Position numbers and translations under genes: made by a program. The notes under the pieces are model-generated. The model worked only from the letters and a program-made list of their open reading frames with translations. It was not told the DNA's origin and searched no databases. Shown here one piece after another: positions 1 to 7,954 of a stretch of DNA of 64,000 bases. This stretch comes from Actinophytocola sp049647105 (GTDB lineage: Bacteria; Actinomycetota; Actinomycetes; Mycobacteriales; Pseudonocardiaceae): positions 62,001-126,000 of the forward strand of contig NZ_JBARWZ010000059.1 in the NCBI RefSeq assembly GCF_049647105.1. Reading direction: 5' to 3'. The first letter of the stretch is position 1; each line of letters opens with the position of its first letter.

Positions 1-9
1 GTGTATGTC

Positions 10-522
10 CTATGTGGACTGCCAGGGTGGCGGCATGCCGGGCACGCCGGTGGATCCGGGTTCGCTGCTGGGCGGGTGAGGTGCCCTGCGGTACGCGCTG
101 CGGGCGACGCTCTGGAGGATCGACGTGATCGCGATGCCGATCACCAGGTTGATCCCCGCGGTGGCGAGCTTGGCGTCCCACCCGACCGGCAGGCTCAGCG
201 GTATCACGACGGCGATCGCGGTCAGCAGCACCATGATCCAGGTGAAGAACGTGGGGAACTGGGGCGTGGTCACCGACAGCAGCTGCATCAGCGCGGTCGC
301 CGCGAGCGCGATCCCGCCTGCGACGAGCGCGAAGGTGACCGTTCTCGCGTCGCCCCACACGCCCTCACCCTTCGGCGAGAGCACGGGCACGTCCAGCACG
401 CTGCGGCAGAGCAGGATGCCAACGACCGCGATCAGTGCGGCGACGACCGCGGTCGCCGCCCCGCCCGACCACAGCCGGGCGGGGTCGAGCTTGCCGTGCG
501 AGGGTTGTTGCGGATCGGTCAT
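10..522 (-). CDS. DUF6069-type integral membrane protein
   Basis: A 170-residue protein with four hydrophobic segments separated by short loops (roughly residues 17-37, 56-75, 82-102 and 108-128) and a proline/serine-rich cytoplasmic tail. The pattern, including a conserved-looking VLDVPVLSP stretch after the first helix, resembles the actinobacterial DUF6069 membrane family, whose function is unknown. The ATG at 522 was chosen because the 4-base overlap (ATGA) with the small upstream ORF and a GGCGGG sequence just before it make a good start. An in-frame extension to 726 exists, but its residues 38-68 look like out-of-frame sequence. The family assignment is from pattern memory. Confidence 0.7.
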   Translation of the reverse strand: MTDPQQPSHGKLDPARLWSGGAATAVVAALIAVVGILLCRSVLDVPVLSPKGEGVWGDARTVTFALVAGGIALAATALMQLLSVTTPQFPTFFTWIMVLLTAIAVVIPLSLPVGWDAKLATAGINLVIGIAITSILQSVARSAYRRAPHPPSSEPGSTGVPGMPPPWQST

Positions 523-617
523 GGTTTCCCGCCAATCTTGCGTTCCAGCAGCTCGAGTAGCAGCGGGCCGGCCATGAGCACGAGCGGCACGCCGAGCACC
601 ATCAGGATCACGAACAT
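519..617 (-). CDS. Putative 32-residue single-pass membrane peptide
   Basis: This short ORF starts with ATG behind a GGGGGAC ribosome-binding-like sequence and ends in a TGA that overlaps the ATG of the DUF6069 gene by four bases, a typical sign of translational coupling. The product is one long hydrophobic helix (MFVILMVLGVPLV...) followed by a basic tail (LLERKIGGKP). No function can be assigned. Just upstream, in another frame, is a further hydrophobic stretch (codons around 630-726), so a frameshifted two-helix protein is an alternative reading. Confidence 0.45.
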   Translation of the reverse strand: MFVILMVLGVPLVLMAGPLLLELLERKIGGKP

Positions 618-911
618 TGACCGTCCCCCAGACCGCGGACCGGATCCGCGTCGAGTCGAGCATCACCACGATCCCGAGGACGATCAGTGTCACGCAGCGC
701 GTGATCTCCAGGGCCACCAACGACAATCCTGATCGCGCTCACCGGTTCGCCCCCCATCGGCTGTTCGGTCACGTTCTCGACCTCCCTCGGTTCCCCGGCC
801 CGCAGCCCAGCCTGCGCGAGCGGGACTGACCCCGCATCACCTACAACAGGTGGGCAGCACGGCGATTCGCTTGACGGCTCACCTCCTCCGGTGGTACCTC
901 GTCGTGCGGAC

Positions 912-1370
912 TCACCAGTCCTCAGTGGACCTGGTTTCGTCGCCGTGGACGATGAGCGCCCAGATGATCAGGATGTCGATGGTGATCACGATCGTGGCCC
1001 ACAGTGGATAGGCGGAGAGGAACGCGAGCTGCGCGATGGCGTTGAAGCTCGCGAACGCGACCCCTGCGATCCGGGCCCACGTCGCGCCGACGAACACGCC
1101 GAAACCGACGATGACCGCCAGGGCGCCCATGATCAGGTGGATCCAGCCCCAGGTGGTGATGTCGAACACCAGCAGGCCCTGTCGCGTCGGTACGTAGTAC
1201 TGGTCGTTGAACAACGCGACCAGACCTTCGATGAGGTTGAAGGTGCCGACGAGTATCAGCATGGTGCCGCCGAAGTAGAGCCAGCCGACCCACCCCGTCC
1301 GCCTGGCGGTCTGCCCGTGGGTCACGGGCACGGCTCCGCTCGCGGTTCCGTGAACTGCGTGATCGCTCAT
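912..1370 (-). CDS. DUF7144-type four-helix membrane protein
   Basis: A 152-residue protein with a hydrophilic N terminus (about 25 residues) and four transmembrane segments. The WVGWLYFGGTMLIL start of helix 1, the FNLIEGL segment and the WGWIHLIMGALAV segment are typical of the DUF7144 family found near stress and dormancy genes in actinomycetes. It is a paralogue of the next gene (1465-1896), with the same helix order and shared motifs (GWxxF/LG, NxxEG, W.xLxxG). Both are read from the minus strand with a gap of about 95 bases. No catalytic residues are apparent, and the biochemical role is unknown. Confidence 0.75.
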   Translation of the reverse strand: MSDHAVHGTASGAVPVTHGQTARRTGWVGWLYFGGTMLILVGTFNLIEGLVALFNDQYYVPTRQGLLVFDITTWGWIHLIMGALAVIVGFGVFVGATWARIAGVAFASFNAIAQLAFLSAYPLWATIVITIDILIIWALIVHGDETRSTEDW

Positions 1371-1464
1371 GGTCGTCTCCTGTCTTGTTGCACTGAGTCA
1401 TCCTTGGTCCCGCGCGACTGGAGGTTCGTCACCCGGATGGGATGAAAGGTCACCGCCGTGCGTG

Positions 1465-1896
1465 TCACCACAGGCGTTTCATGTCCCGCCCGTGTACCAC
1501 GATCGCGTAGATCACGATGACGTCGAACGCGATGACCACCAGCGACCAGACCGGGTTGGCGGCGATGAACACCAGGCGCGAGATCGCGCTGATCCCGGCC
1601 ACGATGACCGCGCCGACGAGTGCGAACCGGTTGCCGCGAAGTGCACCGATGCCGATGGCGACGGACAGCAGGCCGAGGACGAGATTCGCCCAGCCCAGCG
1701 CGGTGAGGGGGATGGCGACCGCGAGTTCCTCCGAGGTGACCAGGGTGTTCTCGTTGACGAGGGTGGTGAAGCCCTCGAGCGCGTTCACCGCGCCGATGAA
1801 GATCAGCATCCCGGCGCCGAAGGCGATCCAGCCGGTCCAGTTGGAGGCCGGTGCGCGCTCATCGAAGTTCTCGCCCACCGTGAACCTTGCGGTCAT
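1465..1896 (-). CDS. DUF7144-type membrane protein, tandem paralogue
   Basis: A 143-residue, four-helix membrane protein paralogous to the gene at 912-1370. It shares the GWIAFGAGMLIFIG opening, the NALEGF motif and the GWANLVLGLLSV third segment. Start ATG at 1896 follows a GGAGGTTGCC ribosome-binding region. The C terminus VIYAIVVHGRDMKRLW mirrors the IIWALIVHGDE end of its neighbour. Tandem duplication is the simplest explanation. The gene is divergent from the DUF6325 gene at 2134, so promoters for both should lie between 1897 and 2133. Confidence 0.75.
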   Translation of the reverse strand: MTARFTVGENFDERAPASNWTGWIAFGAGMLIFIGAVNALEGFTTLVNENTLVTSEELAVAIPLTALGWANLVLGLLSVAIGIGALRGNRFALVGAVIVAGISAISRLVFIAANPVWSLVVIAFDVIVIYAIVVHGRDMKRLW

Positions 1897-2133
1897 GGCA
1901 ACCTCCGTGACTCAACCGGACCGGGACGGTCGAAGGTTTCGCCACGCCGACCACTCCGTCCTCATCCGGCGGGGATGAAGTCGGTCCGCCTGAGCGCAGC
2001 CGCTCGTGCCCCCGAGGGGAGTCCGGGAGGCCGGGCCTGCCGCCGCCGGGTCCCGGCCTCGCGTGTTTTGGGTGAGGCGAGCCACGCCGCGATGGTCGAG
2101 TGTGGAGAACGGGGACCGTCGAGAGGACATGAC

Positions 2134-2679
2134 ATGTCAATAGGACCAGTTCAGCTCATCGTGCTGGGATTCCCGGAGCCGAACTTCCACGGCCGGATCA
2201 TCGCCGAGCTCGAACGTCTGCATGAGAGCGACACCGTCAACGTCGTGGATGCCCTTGCGGTACACAAGGACCCGGACGGTGAGGTCGAGGTGTTGCACCT
2301 GAGCAACCTCAGCGACGAGGAGGCCGTCGAGTTCGGCAGCAAGGTCGGCGCCCTGATCGGCCTCGGCATCGATGGTGACAAGGGCATGGTGGACGGCGCG
2401 TTCGCGGGCGCGGCGGCCGCGGCCGACGGCATTGAAGTGTTCACGGACGAGGACGCATGGGATGTCCTGGCGGAAATCCCGAACGACTCGGCCGCGGCAC
2501 TGATCTTGCTGGAACACGTCTGGGCGATCCCGCTGCGCGACGCGATCGCCGCCGCAGGCGGGTTCCGCATCAGCGACGGCTTCGTCAGCCCTCTCGACCT
2601 GATCGGCATCGGCATGTTGACCGCCGAGGACGCGAAGGAACTGCACACCCAGGAAATGGCGGCCACCAGCCGCCGCTGA
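2134..2679 (+). CDS. DUF6325 / DUF1269-like protein
   Basis: A 181-residue soluble protein beginning MSIGPVQLIVLGF, with a ferredoxin-like first half (FPEPNFHGRIIAELERL ... VNVVDALAVHKD) and a central glycine/alanine segment (GAFAGAAAAADGIEVF). This is the arrangement of the DUF6325/DUF1269 family found in actinomycete stress loci. The ATG at 2134 was preferred because GAGAGG lies eight bases upstream. A short arginine-rich ORF follows 25 bases after the stop with a strong ribosome-binding site, so the two may be co-transcribed. Molecular function is unknown. Confidence 0.75.
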   Translation: MSIGPVQLIVLGFPEPNFHGRIIAELERLHESDTVNVVDALAVHKDPDGEVEVLHLSNLSDEEAVEFGSKVGALIGLGIDGDKGMVDGAFAGAAAAADGIEVFTDEDAWDVLAEIPNDSAAALILLEHVWAIPLRDAIAAAGGFRISDGFVSPLDLIGIGMLTAEDAKELHTQEMAATSRR

Positions 2680-2704
2680 CCCGACGAACACAAGGAGACA
2701 GACC

Positions 2705-2776
2705 ATGTTCAGATCACGCAGAATCGCCCGCCGCACCACGCGCCGCACCGTCCGCCGCATCTTCCGCCGCCGCTGA
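2705..2776 (+). CDS. 23-residue arginine-rich microprotein
   Basis: The reading frame ATG...TGA follows an AAGGAGA Shine-Dalgarno sequence at 2692-2698 with 6-base spacing, which is among the best in the window. The product has 12 arginines in 23 residues, arranged as RR pairs every four residues (RR-x-x-RR-x-x-RR-x-x-RR), starting MFRSRRIARR and ending FRRR. The regular spacing would place arginine pairs on one helical face, suggesting nucleic-acid or membrane binding; this is inference. It is probably in an operon with the DUF6325 gene. I do not recognise a named family. Confidence 0.6.
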   Translation: MFRSRRIARRTTRRTVRRIFRRR

Positions 2777-3025
2777 CCAGTCCGCCTCCCCAGACCAGGG
2801 CCAGTCCCATGGATCGGATCTTTGTGCGAGGGTCTGGGCCTGCCCAACAGCGACCTCAGGGGAACGTGACGGCACCCAGCCACTAACCACCCATGATCCG
2901 CAGGTGTAGCTGGGTCGATACCAACACTTTGAAATGCCGGGGAGGCGGACTAGGGGCGGGCCGGTGGGCTGGTCTCGTTCGGTCCGGGTGACGCGGTTCT
3001 GCCGTCGCGAGCCTATGTTCCGCGC

Positions 3026-4225
3026 ATGACAACACCGGCTGGTCAGATTCCTGATTCCCGGTCCAGCGGCGATCCGGCGTCCGGTCTGCCGCGGGCGCTC
3101 ATCATCCTGCTGTGTGGTGCCGCGGTGGTGGTGGTGTTCGCGGGAGTGCGAGCCGCCGCGTGGATGGTGGCCCCGGTGTTCCTGGCGCTGGTGATCGTGA
3201 TCGCGGTGTCGCCGGTGGCGTCGGGGCTGCGCCGGCGGGGTCTGCCGGGGTGGCTGACCACGCTGGTGCTGGTGGTCTGTGTGTTCGGTGTCCTGCTGGT
3301 GCTGGCGTTCGGCATCATCGTGTCGGTGGCCGCGTTGGCGACCCAGGTGCCGAAGTACGCGGCGAACGCCGATGATCTGGCCTCGTCGGTGACGAACTGG
3401 CTGGCCCGGTTCGGCGTCGGCACGGATCAGCTCAGGCAGACCGCGGACTCGCTGGACCTGGGCAAGGTGGGTGGGCTGCTCTCGAGCTTGCTGAGCAGCA
3501 TCGCCGGGCTGGCGTCCAGCCTGATGTTCCTGCTGGCGCTGTTGCTGTTCCTCACCGTGGAGTCCTCCGGCTGGGGGGAACGCGTGTTGTCGATCACCGC
3601 GGATCGGCCGGGCGTGACAACGGCGCTCGCGCGGTTCGCGAAGGGCACCCGGAAGTACCTGCTGGTCACCACGGTGTTCGGGTTCATCGTCGCGGTCCTG
3701 GACGGGATCGCGCTTGCCATCATGGGCGTGCCGCTGGCCATCACGTGGGGCCTGCTGGCGTTCATCACCAACTACATCCCGAACGTCGGTTTCATCATCG
3801 GGTTGGTGCCACCGGCGTTGCTCGCGTTGCTGTCCGGCGGGCCGGACCTGATGCTCGTCGTGATCATCGTGTACGGCGCGCTCAACTTCGTGCTGCAGTC
3901 GCTGGTACAGCCCCGGTTCATCGGGGACGCCGTTGACCTGTCGACGACCGTGACGTTCCTGTCGCTGGCGTTCTGGGCGTGGCTGCTCGGCCCGTTGGGC
4001 GCGATCCTCGCGATCCCGTTGACGCTGCTGGCCAAGGCGTTGCTGGTGGACATCGATCCGAGAGCCCGCTGGGCCGACGCGTTCCTCCGGTCGTCCGCGA
4101 GGGAGATCGACGAGGCCGAGCGGGCGGCGCTGGCCGAGCAGCGCAAGTCGCGTCACCGGTGGCGTCCCGGTCGCCAGGAGCCCGTGGAGCGTCCCGCGAA
4201 ACCCGCCGAACCCGCCGCCACCTGA
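3026..4225 (+). CDS. AI-2E family transporter (PerM-type permease)
   Basis: A 399-residue polytopic membrane protein. After about 25 polar residues come two close helices (ALIILLCGAAVVVVFAG and MVAPVFLALVIVIAV), a short loop with RRRGLPGW, further helices, an amphipathic extracytoplasmic region (about residues 100-160), and a C-terminal helix bundle containing the family-typical GVPLAITWGLLAFITNYIP and a PLGAILAIPLTLL ending. This matches the AI-2E/PerM family (Pfam PF01594). The substrate is unknown, since the autoinducer name derives from one member only. The basic, acidic-rich tail after residue 345 is cytoplasmic. A strong hairpin follows 11 bases after the stop. Confidence 0.9.
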   Translation: MTTPAGQIPDSRSSGDPASGLPRALIILLCGAAVVVVFAGVRAAAWMVAPVFLALVIVIAVSPVASGLRRRGLPGWLTTLVLVVCVFGVLLVLAFGIIVSVAALATQVPKYAANADDLASSVTNWLARFGVGTDQLRQTADSLDLGKVGGLLSSLLSSIAGLASSLMFLLALLLFLTVESSGWGERVLSITADRPGVTTALARFAKGTRKYLLVTTVFGFIVAVLDGIALAIMGVPLAITWGLLAFITNYIPNVGFIIGLVPPALLALLSGGPDLMLVVIIVYGALNFVLQSLVQPRFIGDAVDLSTTVTFLSLAFWAWLLGPLGAILAIPLTLLAKALLVDIDPRARWADAFLRSSAREIDEAERAALAEQRKSRHRWRPGRQEPVERPAKPAEPAAT

Positions 4226-4236
4226 CGCCGCTGGTC

Positions 4237-4261
4237 CATCTCACCCGAAATGGGTGAGATG
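4237..4261. terminator. Hairpin after the AI-2E transporter gene
   Basis: CATCTCACCC and GGGTGAGATG form a perfect 10-bp stem around the 5-base loop GAAAT. The stem extends by GGT/ACC on the far side of one mismatch. It lies just after the transporter stop codon and is not followed by a T tract, as is common for actinomycete terminators. Confidence 0.6.
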
Positions 4262-4464
4262 AACCGAACGTGACCGGGGGCGCGACCGTCAATTCTGGCA
4301 TCCCCGCATCTGGACGGCACGTTTCGGTCATGGCCGGGCTGGCTTCGTGACCGGATGTCACCCCCGGCGAGTGAGGTCGGCGGAGTCCGTCCGGCGCAGG
4401 CTGCCACCGGGTAAGCCGCCTCGCGTCACCCCGGCGCTGGGTGCTGCCCGGTAGGGAGCTGGCG

Positions 4465-4848
4465 ATGTCGCTGTGGGACGTGATGGTGTCGATCTTCTGG
4501 TTCTTCATGTTGTTCGCATGGATCTGGCTGTTGATCTCGATTCTGGGTGACATCTTCCGCGACCACGAGCTGTCCGGGTGGGGCAAGGCGGGCTGGATGC
4601 TTTTCCTGATCGTGGTGCCGTGGCTGGGTGCGTTGGTTTACCTGATCGCGCGGGGCCGTTCGATGAACGAGCGGGCACGGGCGCAGGCCCAGCGGAACGA
4701 GGAGCGGTCGCGCCAGTACATCCAGGAGGTCGCGTCGTCCAGCTCAGTGAGCACCGCGGACGAGCTGACCAAGCTGGCCGACCTGCGCGAGCGGGGCGTG
4801 CTGTCCGATGAGGACTATCAGAAGGCCAAGACCAAGGTGCTCAGCTAG
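4465..4848 (+). CDS. PLDc_N-type membrane protein with SHOCT domain
   Basis: A 127-residue protein. Two transmembrane helices (about residues 8-31, VSIFWFFMLFAWIWLLISI, and 45-64, GWMLFLIVVPWLGALVYLI) match the phospholipase-D-nuclease N-terminal-like hairpin. A charged linker follows, then a C-terminal SHOCT motif (ELTKLADLRERGVLSDEDYQKAKTKVL), a short oligomerisation or tethering module. ATG 4465 was chosen over GTG 4441 because AGGGAG sits six bases upstream of the ATG. The role is unknown; family members occur in envelope-stress settings. Confidence 0.85.
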   Translation: MSLWDVMVSIFWFFMLFAWIWLLISILGDIFRDHELSGWGKAGWMLFLIVVPWLGALVYLIARGRSMNERARAQAQRNEERSRQYIQEVASSSSVSTADELTKLADLRERGVLSDEDYQKAKTKVLS

Positions 4849-4910
4849 TGCCCAGTCAAGGTGAGAAGTGGGTCGTTTGTCCGTGGATCCAGGTGGTCGC
4901 TGGCAAGGCG

Positions 4911-4953
4911 CGGGAAAGCCGCTTGTACCGGGGGTTGTACTTGGGCTTTCCCG
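4911..4953. terminator. Bidirectional terminator hairpin
   Basis: CGGGAAAGCC at 4911-4920 pairs perfectly with GGCTTTCCCG at 4944-4953. An inner GTAC/GTAC pairing (4925-4928 with 4937-4940) extends the stem. It lies between the convergent SHOCT gene and the minus-strand gene ending at 5015, so it could end both transcripts. Confidence 0.55.
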
Positions 4954-5014
4954 CAACGCCGCCAGCGGCCGCCTGGGCCGTGGAGAAACGTGCCCTCTTC
5001 GCCTTGGCGGGGCA

Positions 5015-5440
5015 CTAGTTCAGTGGATGCTGTGCCGCCTTGTTCGCCGTGGCTCCTGCCGGCACTGGCACGGACGCTGGTTCGGTGGCCGACCGGAGTC
5101 CGCCGCGTGCGCTCCGGGTCGGGTCCTGGCTGGTGGTGGACGCACGTCTGACGACCACACCACGAACCGCCACAGCCGTGATGGCACCGGCCGTCACGCC
5201 GAAGAGCACGACCTTGCGGTTGCGCCGGGCCCGTGCGCGGGGCGGTGCCCCGACACGGAGCACGTGCCAGGCACCGCCGACCCGGTGGGCACCCTCCACG
5301 CTCACGATCGCCGCTCGGCGACCCAGGCGCCGGCCGAGCGTGCGTGCGCCGGAGCCGGAGTACTTCGCCGCCTCGAGCAACGCGTCGAACGCCCGGATCG
5401 CGGCGACCGCCGGTTCCAGCTCCTGGTTTCCTCGCGCCAT
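5015..5440 (-). CDS. Small basic membrane-anchored protein, unknown function
   Basis: A 141-residue protein. The N-terminal half looks helical and soluble (EPAVAAIRAFDALLEAAKY), followed by an arginine-rich stretch and one hydrophobic helix (VVLFGVTAGAITAVAVRGVVV, about residues 78-98). The tail is Ser/Pro/Ala-rich and low-complexity. Basic residues flank the helix. ATG 5440 was taken as the start, but ATGs at about 5464 and further upstream are possible, and the ribosome-binding site is weak. No family recognised. It lies downstream of the histidine kinase on the same strand. Confidence 0.5.
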   Translation of the reverse strand: MARGNQELEPAVAAIRAFDALLEAAKYSGSGARTLGRRLGRRAAIVSVEGAHRVGGAWHVLRVGAPPRARARRNRKVVLFGVTAGAITAVAVRGVVVRRASTTSQDPTRSARGGLRSATEPASVPVPAGATANKAAQHPLN

Positions 5441-5561
5441 TGCTGCACCACCCTTTGTCGGCATGAGGCCACAGTGTGTCCGGCTCAGGTCGGCCATCGG
5501 CTCATCCCGACCGGGTGATTGCCCGACGTCGTCGCCCGGTTCCGCGATGCGGTGCTGATCG

Positions 5562-6863
5562 TCAGCTGGTGACGGCCGGGTCGCTGGTGCGGAAGCCGGC
5601 GAAGCCTCCGTTGAGGACCTGCCCGCTCTTCTTGATGAGTTCGGCCTCGGTAAAGGGCTTTGCCAGCAGCACGGTGCCCGGTTCGAGGCGGCCCTGGTTG
5701 GCGAGGACGGGTTGGGCGTAACCGGACATGTAGAGCACGTGGACGTGCGGGAGGATCGCGCGGATCTTCTCCGCGACTTCCTTGCCCAGCATGCCGGGCA
5801 TGACGACATCGGTAAGCAGGAGGTGGATGTCGCCGGAGCAGTTCCTGGCGATGTCGACGGCCTCCGTACCGTTGGCCGCGGTGAGTACCTGGTAGCCGTT
5901 GCGCAGGTAGATCCGCTCGGTGATCTCACGCAGCCCTTCGTCGTCCTCGACCACCAGCACGATCTCGCCCTTGGGGCTGCGTTCATACGGTGCGGACACG
6001 AACGCTGCCGGGGAAGCCTCGCTGGTGGCGGGGAACAGCATGGTGAAGGCCGTTCCCACACCGGGCCGGGAGTTGACCTGGATGATCCCCCCGCCCTGGG
6101 TCACGATGCCATAGACGCACGCCAACCCCAGCCCACTCCCACCGCCGCCCTGGCCCTTGGTGGTGAAGAACGGCTCGAAGATCTGGTCGAGGACCGCGGG
6201 CGGGATCCCGCCGCCGTTGTCGCTCACCCGGATCCGGACCGCGGGACCCTCCGTGGCACCGGACTGGGCCCGAGCACTGTTGGCGTCGACGACGACGTTG
6301 GCGGTCTCGATGCGCAGGGTTCCGCCGGCGGACATCGCGTCGCGGGCGTTGAGGGAGAGGTTGAGCAGGGCTCGTTCCAGTTGATCCGGGTCCGCCATGA
6401 TCATGCACGGCTCATCGGTGAGTTCCAGGGCGATGATGATGTGCTCACCGAGGGTCCGCTGCAGCAACTGCGAGAACCGGGTGATCAGCGTGTTGACGTC
6501 CAGCACCTCCGCGTGAACCACTTGGCGATGGCCGAAGGTCAGCAGCTGCTGGGTCAGGCTGACACCGCGTCGCGAGGCTCGCAGAACCCTGTCGATGTCC
6601 TGTGCGGCGCGATCGAGGTGATCGCAGCCTATCTTCCTGGCCGCCTCGATCTCCTCGGCGACGAACGTGCCGAAGCTCGTGATCACCGCCAGCAGGTTGT
6701 TGAAGTCGTGTGCCACCCCGCCCGCGAGCATGCCCAGGCTTTCCAGCCGGTGCGCCTGGCGCAGCTGAGCCTCGGAACCACCCTGGATCTCGTGGTCGTC
6801 ATCCACCAACGACCTGGTGGTCTCGTCCGAAGGGTGCGTCATCGACGAACTCGATCCCGTCAT
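5562..6863 (-). CDS. Hybrid sensor histidine kinase with C-terminal receiver
   Basis: A 433-residue protein with no transmembrane or PAS input domain visible. After a 33-residue polar start comes the dimerisation/phosphoacceptor helix with LGMLAGGVAHDFNNLL (His52). The ATPase follows, with N box LLNLSLNARDAM (about 167-177), G1 DNGGGIP (215-221), and G2 GSGLGLACVYGIV (242-254). The receiver domain at 300-420 has acidic pocket EDD (306-308), phospho-acceptor Asp352 in LLLTDVVMPG and Lys402 in LLAKPF. The His box is of the HisKA type used by cytoplasmic NtrB-like kinases. The short N terminus suggests that input comes through a partner. Start may be ATG 6863 or ATG 6842. Confidence 0.9.
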   Translation of the reverse strand: MTGSSSSMTHPSDETTRSLVDDDHEIQGGSEAQLRQAHRLESLGMLAGGVAHDFNNLLAVITSFGTFVAEEIEAARKIGCDHLDRAAQDIDRVLRASRRGVSLTQQLLTFGHRQVVHAEVLDVNTLITRFSQLLQRTLGEHIIIALELTDEPCMIMADPDQLERALLNLSLNARDAMSAGGTLRIETANVVVDANSARAQSGATEGPAVRIRVSDNGGGIPPAVLDQIFEPFFTTKGQGGGGSGLGLACVYGIVTQGGGIIQVNSRPGVGTAFTMLFPATSEASPAAFVSAPYERSPKGEIVLVVEDDEGLREITERIYLRNGYQVLTAANGTEAVDIARNCSGDIHLLLTDVVMPGMLGKEVAEKIRAILPHVHVLYMSGYAQPVLANQGRLEPGTVLLAKPFTEAELIKKSGQVLNGGFAGFRTSDPAVTS

Positions 6864-7079
6864 GGCTGGAGATCGAGTTGATCACCAAGAACCAGGACAT
6901 CGGCCCCAGTGTACGAGCGATTCAGCCTTGTTGATGTACACAAATGAGTGAACAACCCAAACCCGAACGTTCGCACAAGGAATGTTCTTCCTCGGTCACC
7001 GTCGCGTTCCTTGCCTTGCTGGTCAACGAGTTGAGAGACTCTCCAAGGGGGCCTGCGGGCTGTTATCCGGGGAGGCGGG

Positions 7080-7625
7080 GTGGCGGGCAAGGCTGACTGG
7101 CAGCAGGAAGTCGCCGAGAACGCGAAGCGCTATCAGCAGCTCAACGAGCGCGTCTCTCACCTGTCGATTACCGAGAAGTCACGTGACGGCATGGTTGTGG
7201 TCACGGTGTCGGCGACCGGTGTGCTCACCGGTCTGGTGCTCAAGGAGCGCTGGCATCCGGTGCCGGAGCCCGAACTGGCCGGGCAGATCATGGAATGTCT
7301 CGAGCGCGCCCAGGCGAAGATTCCCGACCTCGTGGCGAAGGTCATCGAGGAAACACTGGGGGACCAGGATGCCAGCACGCACCTCATCATCGCCGACGCG
7401 CGCCGGTCGTTCCCCGAACCGCCACCGGATCCCATGAGCCGCGCCGCCTGGCGGATGGTCGAGCCACCGCCCCCGCCGAAGCCCGAGCCTGCCGCGGTCA
7501 GCAAGGTGACCGTGCCACCAACCAAGCAGCAGCAGAACGAGACCACGGCGCCGACCGCCGCCGGCATCGACGACTGGGATGGTCGCTCGGTCCTGGAAGA
7601 CGTGTGGAACAAGGAGGAGCGGTGA
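7080..7625 (+). CDS. YbaB/EbfC-like protein of a type VII secretion unit
   Basis: A 181-residue protein starting at GTG 7080, directly behind a GGGGAGG sequence. Residues 1-105 form a YbaB/EbfC-like fold: a helix QEVAENAKRYQQLNERV, a beta region GMVVVTVSATGVLTGLVL, then a C-terminal helix LAGQIMECLERAQAKIPDLVAKV. A proline-rich linker (PPPPPKPEP) and a polar tail follow. EbfC proteins bind DNA in other bacteria, but here such genes typically sit upstream of EspC-like and WXG-type genes. The stop overlaps the next start by four bases (GTGA). Its role as a chaperone or co-secretion factor is inferred from context. Confidence 0.8.
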   Translation: MAGKADWQQEVAENAKRYQQLNERVSHLSITEKSRDGMVVVTVSATGVLTGLVLKERWHPVPEPELAGQIMECLERAQAKIPDLVAKVIEETLGDQDASTHLIIADARRSFPEPPPDPMSRAAWRMVEPPPPPKPEPAAVSKVTVPPTKQQQNETTAPTAAGIDDWDGRSVLEDVWNKEER

Positions 7626-7954
7626 CCCAGTCCTACGAGGTGGACACGGCGGCCCTGTCCGGCCATGCCCGCAAGCTGAACACGCTCAGCGGGGAGTTGC
7701 GGTCCGCTTTGGACGGTGCCTCGGTAAGCCTGAGCGGCGACGCGTTCGGCGAGACCGGCAGGCAGGTCGCCGCCGCACTGCAGGCCGCGGGACAGGCCGG
7801 GCAGGAGACCATCGCCGCCGGCGTCCAGGGCCTTGACGCGGCGACCACCAACATCCAGGTCACCGCCATCGCCTACGAACAGCAGGAGACCGGCGCGATC
7901 GACCGCTTCGAGGCCGAGCGGTCCGGCCTCTCCGATGGGAGCGCCACGGCATGA
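7622..7954 (+). CDS. EspC-like / WXG100-superfamily secretion target
   Basis: A 110-residue, mostly helical protein beginning MTQSYEVDTAALSGHARKLN, with a helix-turn-helix hairpin expected from ESX secretion-associated proteins. The tail contains YEQQETGAIDRFE, resembling the YxxxD/E export signal of type VII substrates. It starts at GTG 7622 inside the stop of the EbfC-like gene and ends in an ATGA overlap with the effector gene, so all three should be translated together. It probably pairs with the effector N terminus for export. Confidence 0.8.
   Translation: MTQSYEVDTAALSGHARKLNTLSGELRSALDGASVSLSGDAFGETGRQVAAALQAAGQAGQETIAAGVQGLDAATTNIQVTAIAYEQQETGAIDRFEAERSGLSDGSATA

Noticed and set aside
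5040..5558. A 172-codon plus-strand frame opposite the small membrane protein and its upstream region
   Set aside because: Arg/Pro/Ser-rich low-complexity product; the minus-strand frame gives a sensible helix and transmembrane segment.
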